Assembly: GCA_051871515.1 (NCBI GenBank) | Contig: JBJECY010000113.1 | Span: 1 to 29,642 of the forward strand | Direction of reading: 5' to 3' | DNA length: 29,642 bases | DNA from: SFTJ01 sp051871515 | Lineage (GTDB): Bacteria; Bacteroidota; Bacteroidia; Bacteroidales; Muribaculaceae | Part shown: piece after piece, positions 1-7,607 of the stretch | How the letters are laid out: every line of letters starts with the position of its first letter | How positions within the stretch are numbered: position 1 is the stretch's first letter | The notes under the pieces: generated by a model | Told to the model about the DNA's origin: nothing | Databases searched by the model: none | What the model saw: the letters and a program-made list of their open reading frames with translations, nothing else | Translations under genes and position numbers: made by a program

Positions 1-457
1 AGATGCTTAATAGCGATAGCAACGTGTGCTGAATGAAAAACACCTTTGTGCCGCGCAGCATCCTCACCGACACCACAAAACACCATAGCACAATGATAAA
101 TGCGCCCAAACCCACGCCTCGCTCCATAAACATGCTTGAGAGATATGCACCAATTATTGCGCCGAAATTCTGTATTTTAGCCGGGTCTTGTGTAGCTATT
201 GTATTATTCGCAACCTCACTTTGGTCGGCAGCGCCCGACATAAGAAACGACACGCACGACACCAACAAAAACACTCCAAAGAATGCCAATATCACACCCG
301 CTGCTATGCGAGTGCGCTTCAGCATCACAAAGTCGCGCAACTTGTTGCTATTGTTTTGTCCTTTCTTGTCTCTTCTTGCGCCATTAGCGTAAGGTTTCTT
401 TTGAGACACATTCCTAATGTCTGGATTAAATGTTCCGTTGTCCACGTTGTAACTCAT
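1..457 (-). CDS. ftsK: DNA translocase FtsK, N-terminal part (cut by window edge)
   Basis: The first 152 codons of a minus-strand gene are present and the rest lies beyond base 1. FtsK is a membrane-anchored, septum-located ATPase that pumps DNA and helps resolve chromosome dimers at division. The protein starts MSYNVDNGTFNPDIRNVS, followed by a basic Lys/Arg/Asn-rich cytoplasmic stretch. A hydrophobic segment at about residues 50-70 leads into a GAADQS motif, and two more membrane segments follow (about 100-115 and 118-135). I recall the GAADQS loop after the first membrane helix from Bacteroidota FtsK. The motor and gamma domains are outside the window, so the name rests on the N-terminal membrane domain and that motif. 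The start is the only good ATG after the trkH stop, 65 bases downstream of it. A TAAATTTG promoter-like box at 466-473 would leave an almost leaderless message; otherwise the gene is read through from trkH. Confidence 0.8.
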   Translation of the reverse strand, partial: MSYNVDNGTFNPDIRNVSQKKPYANGARRDKKGQNNSNKLRDFVMLKRTRIAAGVILAFFGVFLLVSCVSFLMSGAADQSEVANNTIATQDPAKIQNFGAIIGAYLSSMFMERGVGLGAFIIVLWCFVVSVRMLRGTKVFFIQHTLLSLLSI

Positions 458-522
458 AATTTTTACAAATTTACTAAAATTAATGATTAAAACCTATTTT
501 TTCCCTATTTGATAAACATCTT

Positions 523-2013
523 TTAATTACTTCTCCAAAATCCTTTTGTGAATAATATCAACACGGTGAACAATTCAAGACGGCCGGCAAGCATTTCAAA
601 TGTGAACACTACTTTGCAAACCGGATGCAAATTGGCAAACGAGCCATCAATGCCCGTGAAGCCATAGCCCATGCCTATGTTGCTCAATCCTGAAAGCGAT
701 GTGAAAAAGGCATCAAACACAGGCACGCCAAATTGCGCATACACAAGCGCACACGCCACCAAAATCAGCGTGAAGCATGTGAGAAAGCCAATGCACTTAG
801 TGTAAACTTCCTCATTCACCACCCTACCGTTGATGCGAATCACCTTCACGGTGTTGGGATGCAGCAAATGATAGATTTGATTTGACGTGTTTTTTAGCAA
901 CAACACCAGGCGGTCAATCTTGGCACCACCTGCCGTTGAACCTGCCGACGCACCAAATATCATCACCACAAAAAGCATTAGGCACACAAATCCGCCATAC
1001 GATTCATAGCTGATTGCCGACAAACCGGTTGATGTGGCTGACGAAATGGTTTGGAATATTCCGCACACAAAAGTCATTGCCTTGGTCTCAACAGGGTCCT
1101 GCAACATCATGTCGATGCCCACCACAATACCCGAAATCCAAAGTATGGCTGTGGTCCAGCGCAGGATATCGTTTTTAATCACCGCAAGGCAATCACCCTT
1201 TGCAAACCTGTATAGCAGATAAAAATTCAAGCCGCAAAGATACATAAACACCGTTACAACAATCACAATATACATTGAATCCCAATACATCAAACTGGAG
1301 TTTTTAGTTGAGAAACCGCCAGTTGCCATTGTTGTCATAGTGTGGTTGAATGCATCAAAAAAATCCATCGGCCCAATCCACAGCAGCACCAGCAAAACCA
1401 CCGTGAGCACGCAATACACCAGCCAAAGGCTCTTGGCTGTTTGCGACACTCGCGGACGCAGTTTGTCATGGGTGATACCGGTCACCTCGGCATTAAAGAG
1501 CTGAACACCGCCAGAATGATTAAGCATTGGCAACACTGCCAATGTGAACAGAATGATACCCATACCGCCAAGCCATTGCGACAAAGAACGCCATATCAAT
1601 ATGCCATGCGGCACCACTTCAACATCGCGTATCACACTGGCTCCTGTGGTTGAGAATCCACTCATTATTTCAAAATAAGCATCAACAAAGTTGGAAAGCG
1701 TGCCAGTGAGCATAAATGGCACAGAACCAAAAAGCGACATCACCACCCAAACCAAGGCAGTGAGCAACAATCCTTCTCGCGTGTGCATGCTTGTTCGCTT
1801 AGGATGTATGCCAAAAGTCATCAGCAATCCCATAACAAGCGTTATGCCTATGGTGATGCCAAACGACTGGGCACATTGCATCTCGGCATATACCAGCGAC
1901 GTTATCAGTGGCAACACCATGAATGCAGATTCTATTATTAGCAGCCACCCTATCACCTTTGCCACCATAGCAACGTTTAGCGCAGCACCTCTCACTTTAT
2001 TCATCTCAGTCAA
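523..2013 (-). CDS. trkH: Trk potassium uptake channel subunit TrkH
   Basis: Inner-membrane K+ translocating subunit that works with the cytosolic NAD-binding regulator TrkA, encoded just upstream. The 496-aa length is normal for the family. The protein is strongly hydrophobic, with four pore-loop (P-loop) repeats of the TrkH/TrkG/KtrB superfamily: GFSTTGA at 119-125, MATGGFS at 229-235, SATSTGL at 325-331 and NIGMGYG at 445-451. The central glycines of these loops form the selectivity filter in known structures. A conserved GASAGSTAGG stretch lies at 354-363. The start is 51 bases after the trkA stop, so trkA and trkH are very probably cotranscribed. ATG codons at residues 1 and 4 are both possible starts. 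No terminator was found between this gene and ftsK. Confidence 0.95.
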   Translation of the reverse strand: MTEMNKVRGAALNVAMVAKVIGWLLIIESAFMVLPLITSLVYAEMQCAQSFGITIGITLVMGLLMTFGIHPKRTSMHTREGLLLTALVWVVMSLFGSVPFMLTGTLSNFVDAYFEIMSGFSTTGASVIRDVEVVPHGILIWRSLSQWLGGMGIILFTLAVLPMLNHSGGVQLFNAEVTGITHDKLRPRVSQTAKSLWLVYCVLTVVLLVLLWIGPMDFFDAFNHTMTTMATGGFSTKNSSLMYWDSMYIVIVVTVFMYLCGLNFYLLYRFAKGDCLAVIKNDILRWTTAILWISGIVVGIDMMLQDPVETKAMTFVCGIFQTISSATSTGLSAISYESYGGFVCLMLFVVMIFGASAGSTAGGAKIDRLVLLLKNTSNQIYHLLHPNTVKVIRINGRVVNEEVYTKCIGFLTCFTLILVACALVYAQFGVPVFDAFFTSLSGLSNIGMGYGFTGIDGSFANLHPVCKVVFTFEMLAGRLELFTVLILFTKGFWRSN

Positions 2014-2064
2014 TTATCGTTTGCAATACCGTTATTCTCATTTGGCTCTCTTGCTGATTCACAA

Positions 2065-3396
2065 TCAATTAAACCATTTCTCAAGCTTATGCATCGACCC
2101 CGACAAGCTGAACACCACCACATGGTCGCCCGTTTGCAACTCGGTGTCACCTTGCACCAGATAGCCTTTGCCATCTCTCACAAGTCCGGCAATGGTCATT
2201 TCTAATGGCAATTTCAGCAACTTCACCGGAGCTTTTGTCACTTTTGAGCCTTCTTTCACTATCATCTCAGTCACCTCGGCATCAGCAAGCGCTAAGCACT
2301 TGGCATTGCTCTGGTCGTTATCAAGAAGCGTCTGGAATATCTTGCTCGATGCCAACAGCTTCTTGTTGATGATGGTACCAATGTTCAAGCCTTCGGCCTC
2401 AGAGATAAACTGAATGTTCTCGACCTCGGCAATGGTTTTCTTCACGCCGTATTCCTTAGCCGTGAGACATCCAAGAATATTGGTTTCCGAGCTATCGGTA
2501 AGAGCAACAAAAGCGTCGTAACTCTCAAGGTGCTCTTCGCGAAGTATCTCATTGTCGCGACCGTCGCCGTTAACAATATGACACTCAGGCAATTTCGATG
2601 CCAAATCAAGGCATTTATCCTTGTCAATCTCAATGATTTTAATGTCGTATTTGTTATCCGAAAGACGCACCAAGCGTTTTGCTATGCGGCTGCCGCCCAT
2701 AATCATAACCTTGCTGATTTTTTTCTGACGTTTGCCACAAGCCTCAATCACCTTGTCAAGATACTCGTTCTTGGTGGCGATATACACAATGTCGTTTTCA
2801 AGAATCACATCGTCGCCGCGCGGAATGATGATTTCAAACTTACGCTTAATGGCACAAATGTGCATATACCCCGAAACGTGAGAAATCTCCTTCAGTTTCA
2901 TGCCCACAATGGTGGTGTTGCTTCGCAACTTCACGCCAACCACTATCAGCTCACCGTTGAACATCTCAAACCAGTTTCTCACCCATGTATGTTTCAGAGC
3001 CACCATCATCTCTTCGGCAGCCAAATACTCAGGATAAATCAGGTCATCAACGCCAAGTGAGGTGAAATAATCTTTATTCTCTTTCTTGAAAAACTCGTAA
3101 TTGTCAATGCGTGCCACCGTTTTCTTTGCCCCGAGGCTTTTTGCCATTGAGCATGACAGCACATTGTTGGTTTCAAATGGAGTGACGGCAATAAACAAGT
3201 CACAATCGCTTATGTTCACCTGTTTAAGCACCTCAAACGAGGTGGGACGGCCTATGTGCGTTATGAGATTTTGATTCTCAAGCGCAGCAAGCTTTTTCTC
3301 ATCCTTATCAATCACATATATATCATGGCTTTCATTCGACAGTAGTTTAGCCAAATGGCTACCTACTTCTCCTGCGCCAACTATCACTATCTTCAT
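2065..3396 (-). CDS. trkA: Trk system potassium uptake protein TrkA (two RCK domains)
   Basis: Cytosolic peripheral regulator of the TrkH channel. It binds NAD(H) and gates potassium uptake. The 443 residues hold two RCK_N/RCK_C units in tandem. The first Rossmann fold opens at residue 1 with GAGEVG (7-12) and an acidic residue at the end of strand 2 (VID, 28-30). The second opens near 228 with the less canonical GGSRIA (234-239), followed by IIEID (254-258). TrkA_C-like segments lie at about 140-215 and 370-440. The length matches the usual double-unit TrkA (about 450 aa). The start overlaps the dxs stop by four bases (ATGA-type), which indicates translational coupling, and trkH follows. The pairing of dxs with trkAH is, as I recall, common in Bacteroidales. 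Confidence 0.95.
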   Translation of the reverse strand: MKIVIVGAGEVGSHLAKLLSNESHDIYVIDKDEKKLAALENQNLITHIGRPTSFEVLKQVNISDCDLFIAVTPFETNNVLSCSMAKSLGAKKTVARIDNYEFFKKENKDYFTSLGVDDLIYPEYLAAEEMMVALKHTWVRNWFEMFNGELIVVGVKLRSNTTIVGMKLKEISHVSGYMHICAIKRKFEIIIPRGDDVILENDIVYIATKNEYLDKVIEACGKRQKKISKVMIMGGSRIAKRLVRLSDNKYDIKIIEIDKDKCLDLASKLPECHIVNGDGRDNEILREEHLESYDAFVALTDSSETNILGCLTAKEYGVKKTIAEVENIQFISEAEGLNIGTIINKKLLASSKIFQTLLDNDQSNAKCLALADAEVTEMIVKEGSKVTKAPVKLLKLPLEMTIAGLVRDGKGYLVQGDTELQTGDHVVVFSLSGSMHKLEKWFN

Positions 3397-5318
3397 AAAC
3401 CTTCACATTTAAGATACTCTTCTTTCAACACGTTTTTAATTTCGGCCTTGCCAATGCCGCACAACTCTCTTAGCTGCGGCGCCGTGCCTTGGCACACAAA
3501 TTCGTCGGGCATGCCAAGCTTCACCACCTTCAGGCGGCAATCGTGGTCATTGAGCCAATCAACCACAGTTGTGCCCAATCCACCCCTAATGGTTCCGTCT
3601 TCAACAGTCACAACAGTCTTATACTTCTGCGCTACCTCTTGCAGCAATTCCTCGTCAATGGGTTTTAGGAACACCATGTCGTAATGTGCCACATTGATGC
3701 CCTCGCCGCGCAATTGTTCAACCGCCTCAGCCACATCGGTGCCAAAGGGGCCAATGCTGAGCACCGCCACCCTATCGCCATCAGCCAGTTTTCGGCCTTT
3801 GCCAATTGGCAACACTTGCATCTCGTTGTGCCAATCCTCACGCTTGCCCTTGCCTCGCGGATATCTGATGGCAATTGGGCCATGCTCAACCTGCTGTGTG
3901 GTATAGAGCAGATTGCGCAAAGCATGCTCGTCGATTGGCGAACAAATGGTGATATTTGGTATGCAGTTTAAATAAGCCAAATCAAATGCGCCATGGTGTG
4001 TGGCACCATCTTCGCCCACTATGCCAGCACGGTCAATGCAGAAAGTAACCGGCAGATTTTGCAATGCCACATCGTGAATTATCTCATCGTAGCCACGTTG
4101 CAGAAACGAGGAATAGATGCAACAATATGGTTTAATGCCATCCTTAGCAAGACCGGCAGCAAAAGTGACAGCATGCTCTTCGGCTATACCCACGTCGAAG
4201 CTTCGTTCGGGAAATGCCTCTTGCATAAATGTCATTGAGCACCCAGTGGGCATGGCAGCCGTAATGCCAACAATCTTCTCGTCGGCTTGTGCCAACTCAA
4301 CAAGAGTCATGCCAAACACATCTTGAAATTTTGGCACATTGGGAGTCTTGTCATTATTGATGATTTCGCCGGTTTCAACATTAAACCGCCCCGGGGCATG
4401 CCATGTTGTAGGGTCTTTTTCGGCAGGTGCATAGCCCTTGCCTTTGCGAGTGCGCAAATGTATGATGCGCGGACCACGCATATTCTTAATGTCCTCAAAT
4501 ATTGTCACTAATTTAAGCACATCATGTCCGTCAAACGGACCAAAATATCGTATATTCAGTCCTTCAAATATGTTCTGCTGATTGGCAAGCAAGGCCTTCA
4601 CACTATTGCTAAAACGCAAAATCAGTCCACGGCCATGCTCGTTTATCAGTTTATGCTTGGTGCAATACTCATAAACACGCATCTTCAGGTTATTGTATTT
4701 TTTCGAGGTGTTGAGATGCGACATATATTCGCCAAATGCACCCACACACTCGTCAATAGCCATATCATTGTCGTTGAGTATTATCAACAGATTATTCTTG
4801 TTAATTGAGGCGTTGTTGAGCGCTTCAAACGCCAATCCGCCACTGATTGATGCGTCACCAATCACTGCCACCACATTACGGTCAGTTTCATGCTGCAACT
4901 CTGAGGCAATCGACATGCCCAATGCTGCTGATATTGAGTTTGATGCATGACCGGCTATGAATGAATCATATTCGCTTTCCTTGGGATTAGGGAAACCGCT
5001 CAAACCATTCATCTTGCGATTATACTCAAAAGCATCGCGCCTGCCAGTGAGTATCTTATGCCCATAAGCCTGATGACCAACGTCCCACACAATCCTGTCG
5101 TAAGGCGTGTTAAACACATAGTGCAATGCAACAGTGAAATCAACAGCGCCCATGCTCGATGCAAAATGGCCGGGATTTACCGCCAATGACTCTATGAGAA
5201 ATTGGCGCAGCTCTTTGCACACGTTCGGCAGCTCAGCCAACGGCATTGTGCGCAAATCGGCTGGGCTGTCAATCTTTGACAGTAACGGGAATTTATTATT
5301 TATATATTCTTTATCCAA
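3393..5318 (-). CDS. dxs: 1-deoxy-D-xylulose-5-phosphate synthase
   Basis: Thiamine-diphosphate enzyme that condenses pyruvate and glyceraldehyde 3-phosphate to DXP, the first step of the MEP isoprenoid pathway; it also feeds thiamine and pyridoxal synthesis. The 641-aa length is normal. Visible marks are VWDVGHQAYGHKILTGR at 77-93 with the substrate-contacting His, the ThDP/Mg motif GDASISGG (154-161) with its downstream LNDNDMAI (181-188), and RKGKGYAPAE (291-300). The catalytic Glu of the pyrimidine domain is E380 in AEEHAVTF, and DRAGIVGEDGATHHG lies at 429-443. The ThDP motif reads GDA rather than GDG, which I believe is usual for Dxs. It lies 89 bases after the small membrane protein gene and overlaps trkA by four bases. 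Confidence 0.97.
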   Translation of the reverse strand: MDKEYINNKFPLLSKIDSPADLRTMPLAELPNVCKELRQFLIESLAVNPGHFASSMGAVDFTVALHYVFNTPYDRIVWDVGHQAYGHKILTGRRDAFEYNRKMNGLSGFPNPKESEYDSFIAGHASNSISAALGMSIASELQHETDRNVVAVIGDASISGGLAFEALNNASINKNNLLIILNDNDMAIDECVGAFGEYMSHLNTSKKYNNLKMRVYEYCTKHKLINEHGRGLILRFSNSVKALLANQQNIFEGLNIRYFGPFDGHDVLKLVTIFEDIKNMRGPRIIHLRTRKGKGYAPAEKDPTTWHAPGRFNVETGEIINNDKTPNVPKFQDVFGMTLVELAQADEKIVGITAAMPTGCSMTFMQEAFPERSFDVGIAEEHAVTFAAGLAKDGIKPYCCIYSSFLQRGYDEIIHDVALQNLPVTFCIDRAGIVGEDGATHHGAFDLAYLNCIPNITICSPIDEHALRNLLYTTQQVEHGPIAIRYPRGKGKREDWHNEMQVLPIGKGRKLADGDRVAVLSIGPFGTDVAEAVEQLRGEGINVAHYDMVFLKPIDEELLQEVAQKYKTVVTVEDGTIRGGLGTTVVDWLNDHDCRLKVVKLGMPDEFVCQGTAPQLRELCGIGKAEIKNVLKEEYLKCEGL

Positions 5319-5407
5319 TGTTCTTTCTTGCTTTGTTTTATTTCAATTCTCTAACACTTTTCACTCACTACGCGTGACACGAAATCACATCGCAGCAAAC
5401 ATGCATG

Positions 5408-5593
5408 CTAATTTTTATCATCTTTTTGCCTTATGTATTTCTTATACAAAGGCACAAACACAATGATACCTGATGCCACAACCGTGAATATCACATAGAA
5501 ATCAATCTTTGCGCTCCGCGTGAGCAAAAGGTAGCATAGCAACAGCCACAATGCGGCAATAAATGCAAATCGTATGCTTTGTGAGGTATTCAT
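5408..5593 (-). CDS. Small two-helix membrane protein of unknown function
   Basis: A 61-aa ORF directly upstream of dxs on the same strand. It has two hydrophobic segments at about residues 8-25 and 31-50, a short polar turn (RSAKID) between them, and a basic/charged tail ending KKYIRQKDDKN. This predicts a hairpin in the inner membrane with both ends in the cytoplasm. I do not recognise the family. A clear promoter-like box lies 24 bases upstream of its ATG, and the reading frame is free of stops while the DNA around it is poor in ORFs, which supports a real gene. It is probably the first gene of the dxs-trkA-trkH unit. No function is proposed. Confidence 0.7.
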   Translation of the reverse strand: MNTSQSIRFAFIAALWLLLCYLLLTRSAKIDFYVIFTVVASGIIVFVPLYKKYIRQKDDKN

Positions 5594-5616
5594 GTCTTCA
5601 TTTGTCTTATAACAAG

Positions 5617-5624
5617 CAAAATTA
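5617..5624 (-). promoter_or_regulatory. Probable promoter (-7 box) for the small protein-dxs-trkAH unit
   Basis: On the minus strand this reads TAATTTTG, an exact match to the Bacteroidota -7 consensus TAnnTTTG. It sits 24 bases ahead of the ATG at 5593. No clear TTG was seen at the -33 distance, so only half of the promoter is supported. Confidence 0.5.
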
Positions 5625-5691
5625 ACAAAACATTTCGAATTATAAAATAGCTATTTTAGTTTATGACTCATTATTGGCTGATAATCAGCAT

Positions 5692-5735
5692 AAAAAAAAG
5701 CACGAAATCAATTACTACTGGATTCCATGCTTTTT
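5692..5735 (-). terminator. Intrinsic terminator of the HTH gene
   Basis: On the minus-strand RNA the arms AAAAAGCATGGAATC and GATTTCGTGCTTTTT pair over 15 bp, with two G-U wobbles and an 11-base loop, and run into a T tract. It begins 22 bases after the stop of the HTH gene. On the plus strand the two wobble positions would be A-C mismatches, so the element is built for the minus-strand transcript. Confidence 0.85.
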
Positions 5736-5756
5736 ATAAAACCTTTTCAACCTTAG

Positions 5757-6011
5757 TTAGGCATTTTTCTTTTCCAAGATTTCAAGTGCCATATCTAAAA
5801 TCTGAGTGTCGTCGAGAACCACATAACCGCCATTAGGACCTGGTTCAATGTGCATACCGCAATTCTTACCAAACTCATAGTTTGTACCACCAAAATAATT
5901 TCTCACTGTTTGGTCGGTTAAATTGAGGCAATCAGCAATTTTGTGTATCGACCCTTCAGGCAATGATTCCTTGATTCGACGTAGCTCGTTAAATGTAATC
6001 GTTTTAGCCAT
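5757..6011 (-). CDS. Small helix-turn-helix DNA-binding protein
   Basis: An 84-aa protein with a likely helix-turn-helix at about residues 20-42 (SIHKIADCLNLTDQTVRNYF), in which the second helix carries the DNA-contacting pattern TDQTVRNYFGG. The rest is a short Gly-rich turn (EPGPNGGYVVLDD) and a C-terminal amphipathic helix (ILDMALEILEKKN). I recall similar short HTH proteins with a VRNYFGG motif in many Bacteroides genomes, but know of no assigned target. It stands alone, with 125 bases to the PAP2 gene upstream and a strong terminator 22 bases downstream. A regulatory or nucoid role is inferred only from the fold. Confidence 0.85.
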   Translation of the reverse strand: MAKTITFNELRRIKESLPEGSIHKIADCLNLTDQTVRNYFGGTNYEFGKNCGMHIEPGPNGGYVVLDDTQILDMALEILEKKNA

Positions 6012-6136
6012 GATATTTAATAAATATTAAAAGTTAATACTCAGGTGAGTTCTCTCATCAGGTTTAATTTTGCTCTATAAAATTAGCATATATCTTTTAT
6101 TCCACAAAATAATTTCGTAAAAATTTTTCAAATCGG

Positions 6137-6793
6137 TTATAATTGCAACACTGCAAACATCAGTAACACTGCAACATTGCCCCAAATTGATGTGGAAAAT
6201 ATTTTTCGTTCTTTTGCAGCAAACGTTGTGTCATATCCTCTTTTTTCGGCCAAATGCTTTGCCAAACAATAGACAGCAACAGCTATTGCCATCCCTAAAA
6301 CGGCTCCGCAAAAGATATCGCCAAAATAATGAACACCAAGATATATGCGGCTATATGAAACCAACGCCGCCCAACCAAAGAGCCACAATGCCACTGCCCT
6401 GCCGCGCATAAACAGCCACACAAGCATCGCCACGCCAAACGAGTTGGCTGCGTGGCTCGACACAAAGCCATACATGCCGCCTCTGTAACCATTTAGCACA
6501 TAAGCACACAGGTTTGGATTGTGCGACGGGCGCAATCTGCACACAAGCGGTTTAATAAGCGACGACGAAATTTGGTCGCTCAGCAAAACAGTCACAGCAA
6601 TTGCAAGCACCATCATCAAGCCCCATGCGCTTTTCTTCCTGATAATAACATATAAAAGCGCTGCACCCATCAAGATATAAGCCCATTTACCTGTCATTAG
6701 CCACAAGAAATTATCGGCTAAAGGGCAATGTGCGCCATTTAGGCAGGCAAATATTGCCTCGTCGATGGCTTGCAGGGTCTCAATCATGTGCAA
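6137..6793 (-). CDS. PAP2-family membrane phosphatase
   Basis: Integral-membrane lipid phosphatase of the type 2 phosphatidic acid phosphatase superfamily. All three signature motifs are present: K-x6-RP (K81, R88, P89), SSH in GFVSSHAAN (S112, S113, H114) and SR-x5-H-x3-D (S148, R149, H155, D159). The 218 residues contain about five to six hydrophobic helices, with the active-site motifs facing the periplasm. Family members remove phosphate from undecaprenyl pyrophosphate, phosphatidylglycerol phosphate or lipid A (LpxE/LpxF types). Which substrate applies cannot be read from the sequence. The gene starts 22 bases after the batE stop, so it appears to be the last gene of the Bat operon. No clear terminator follows it. 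Confidence 0.9.
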   Translation of the reverse strand: MHMIETLQAIDEAIFACLNGAHCPLADNFLWLMTGKWAYILMGAALLYVIIRKKSAWGLMMVLAIAVTVLLSDQISSSLIKPLVCRLRPSHNPNLCAYVLNGYRGGMYGFVSSHAANSFGVAMLVWLFMRGRAVALWLFGWAALVSYSRIYLGVHYFGDIFCGAVLGMAIAVAVYCLAKHLAEKRGYDTTFAAKERKIFSTSIWGNVAVLLMFAVLQL

Positions 6794-6815
6794 TGGTTGG
6801 TGAGGGAAATATTGA

Positions 6816-7607
6816 TTATATGATTTTCACATCGGTGCTCTTAATCCAAGCCCTGTGCTCGTCGGCGGTTTTCACGTCATACCATTTGCCGGCACCGGCG
6901 CTGTCTTTGTCGGCTCCAGTCACGCTGTCAACCACCTCAACCTTAAAGCCCTCGTTGAGCAAGAATGCTTCCTCGCTCTTATCTTTGGGCACACGCGGAG
7001 ATGTGCTGAGCGTTGACGATGGCACCACCACAATGGCATAACGGCTGTTGACGCTGCGGCTGCGGGTGATAAACGCAAACGACAAGGTGACAACAAACAG
7101 CACCAGCAACAAGCCGCCGCCAAAGAAGCCTATTTTTCTTATGGTCACGTTTTGCATAAAGATGTAAGCCAACAGGGCTACAACAAACAGCAAGAACATA
7201 ACCACAGCTATTGTTGCCCACTGATTTGACGAACGTCCCATAACCATGCGGCTGAATGTATCACTGAAGAATGATTCGCCACCATCAAGTTTGATATTGG
7301 CTTTCTCATTCACAAAGTCAAGGTTGCTGCGTGCATCGGCATTATTTGGGTCAAGCTGCAATGCGCGCTCATAATAGAGCATAGCCTCTCCTATATTGCC
7401 CAAGCGATAGTGAGCATTAGCAATATTGTAATACAGCTCACTCGAAGTGCCATATTGGCTTGCTGCCTTCTCATATAGCTCTATGGCTTTATCGTAATGG
7501 TCTTTCTCATATTCGCCATTGGCTTGCTTAACCAAATCTTGTGCCATAATGACTCCGGCGCTCATCACATAGAGCATCAATGCATATATAAGTTTCTTTG
7601 CCATCAT
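6816..7607 (-). CDS. batE: BatE: TPR and SH3-like membrane protein of the Bat operon
   Basis: 263 aa. There is a signal peptide or first membrane segment (about 1-22), then tetratricopeptide repeats at about 23-105 (for example ELYYNIANAHYRLGNIGEAM and YYERALQLDPNNADARSN). Two membrane helices follow at about 130-150 and 157-177, then a C-terminal SH3-like domain ending in WYDVKTADEHRAWIKSTDV. This order of TPR, two helices and bacterial SH3 is that of BatE. Bat proteins are thought to form a cell-envelope complex important for aerotolerance or stress survival in Bacteroides; the molecular activity is unknown. Its start overlaps the batD stop by four bases. The protein begins Met-Met, and either Met could be the start. 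Confidence 0.92.
   Translation of the reverse strand: MMAKKLIYALMLYVMSAGVIMAQDLVKQANGEYEKDHYDKAIELYEKAASQYGTSSELYYNIANAHYRLGNIGEAMLYYERALQLDPNNADARSNLDFVNEKANIKLDGGESFFSDTFSRMVMGRSSNQWATIAVVMFLLFVVALLAYIFMQNVTIRKIGFFGGGLLLVLFVVTLSFAFITRSRSVNSRYAIVVVPSSTLSTSPRVPKDKSEEAFLLNEGFKVEVVDSVTGADKDSAGAGKWYDVKTADEHRAWIKSTDVKII

Noticed and set aside
33..490. Two overlapping plus-strand ORFs at the left edge.
   Set aside because: They are antisense to the N-terminus of ftsK on the minus strand, which has membrane helices and the GAADQS motif.
6035..6062. CTGATGAGAGAA on the minus strand upstream of the HTH gene, similar to a hammerhead ribozyme core.
   Set aside because: There is no room for stem II between CUGAUGA and GAA, and no matching stems I and III; treated as chance.
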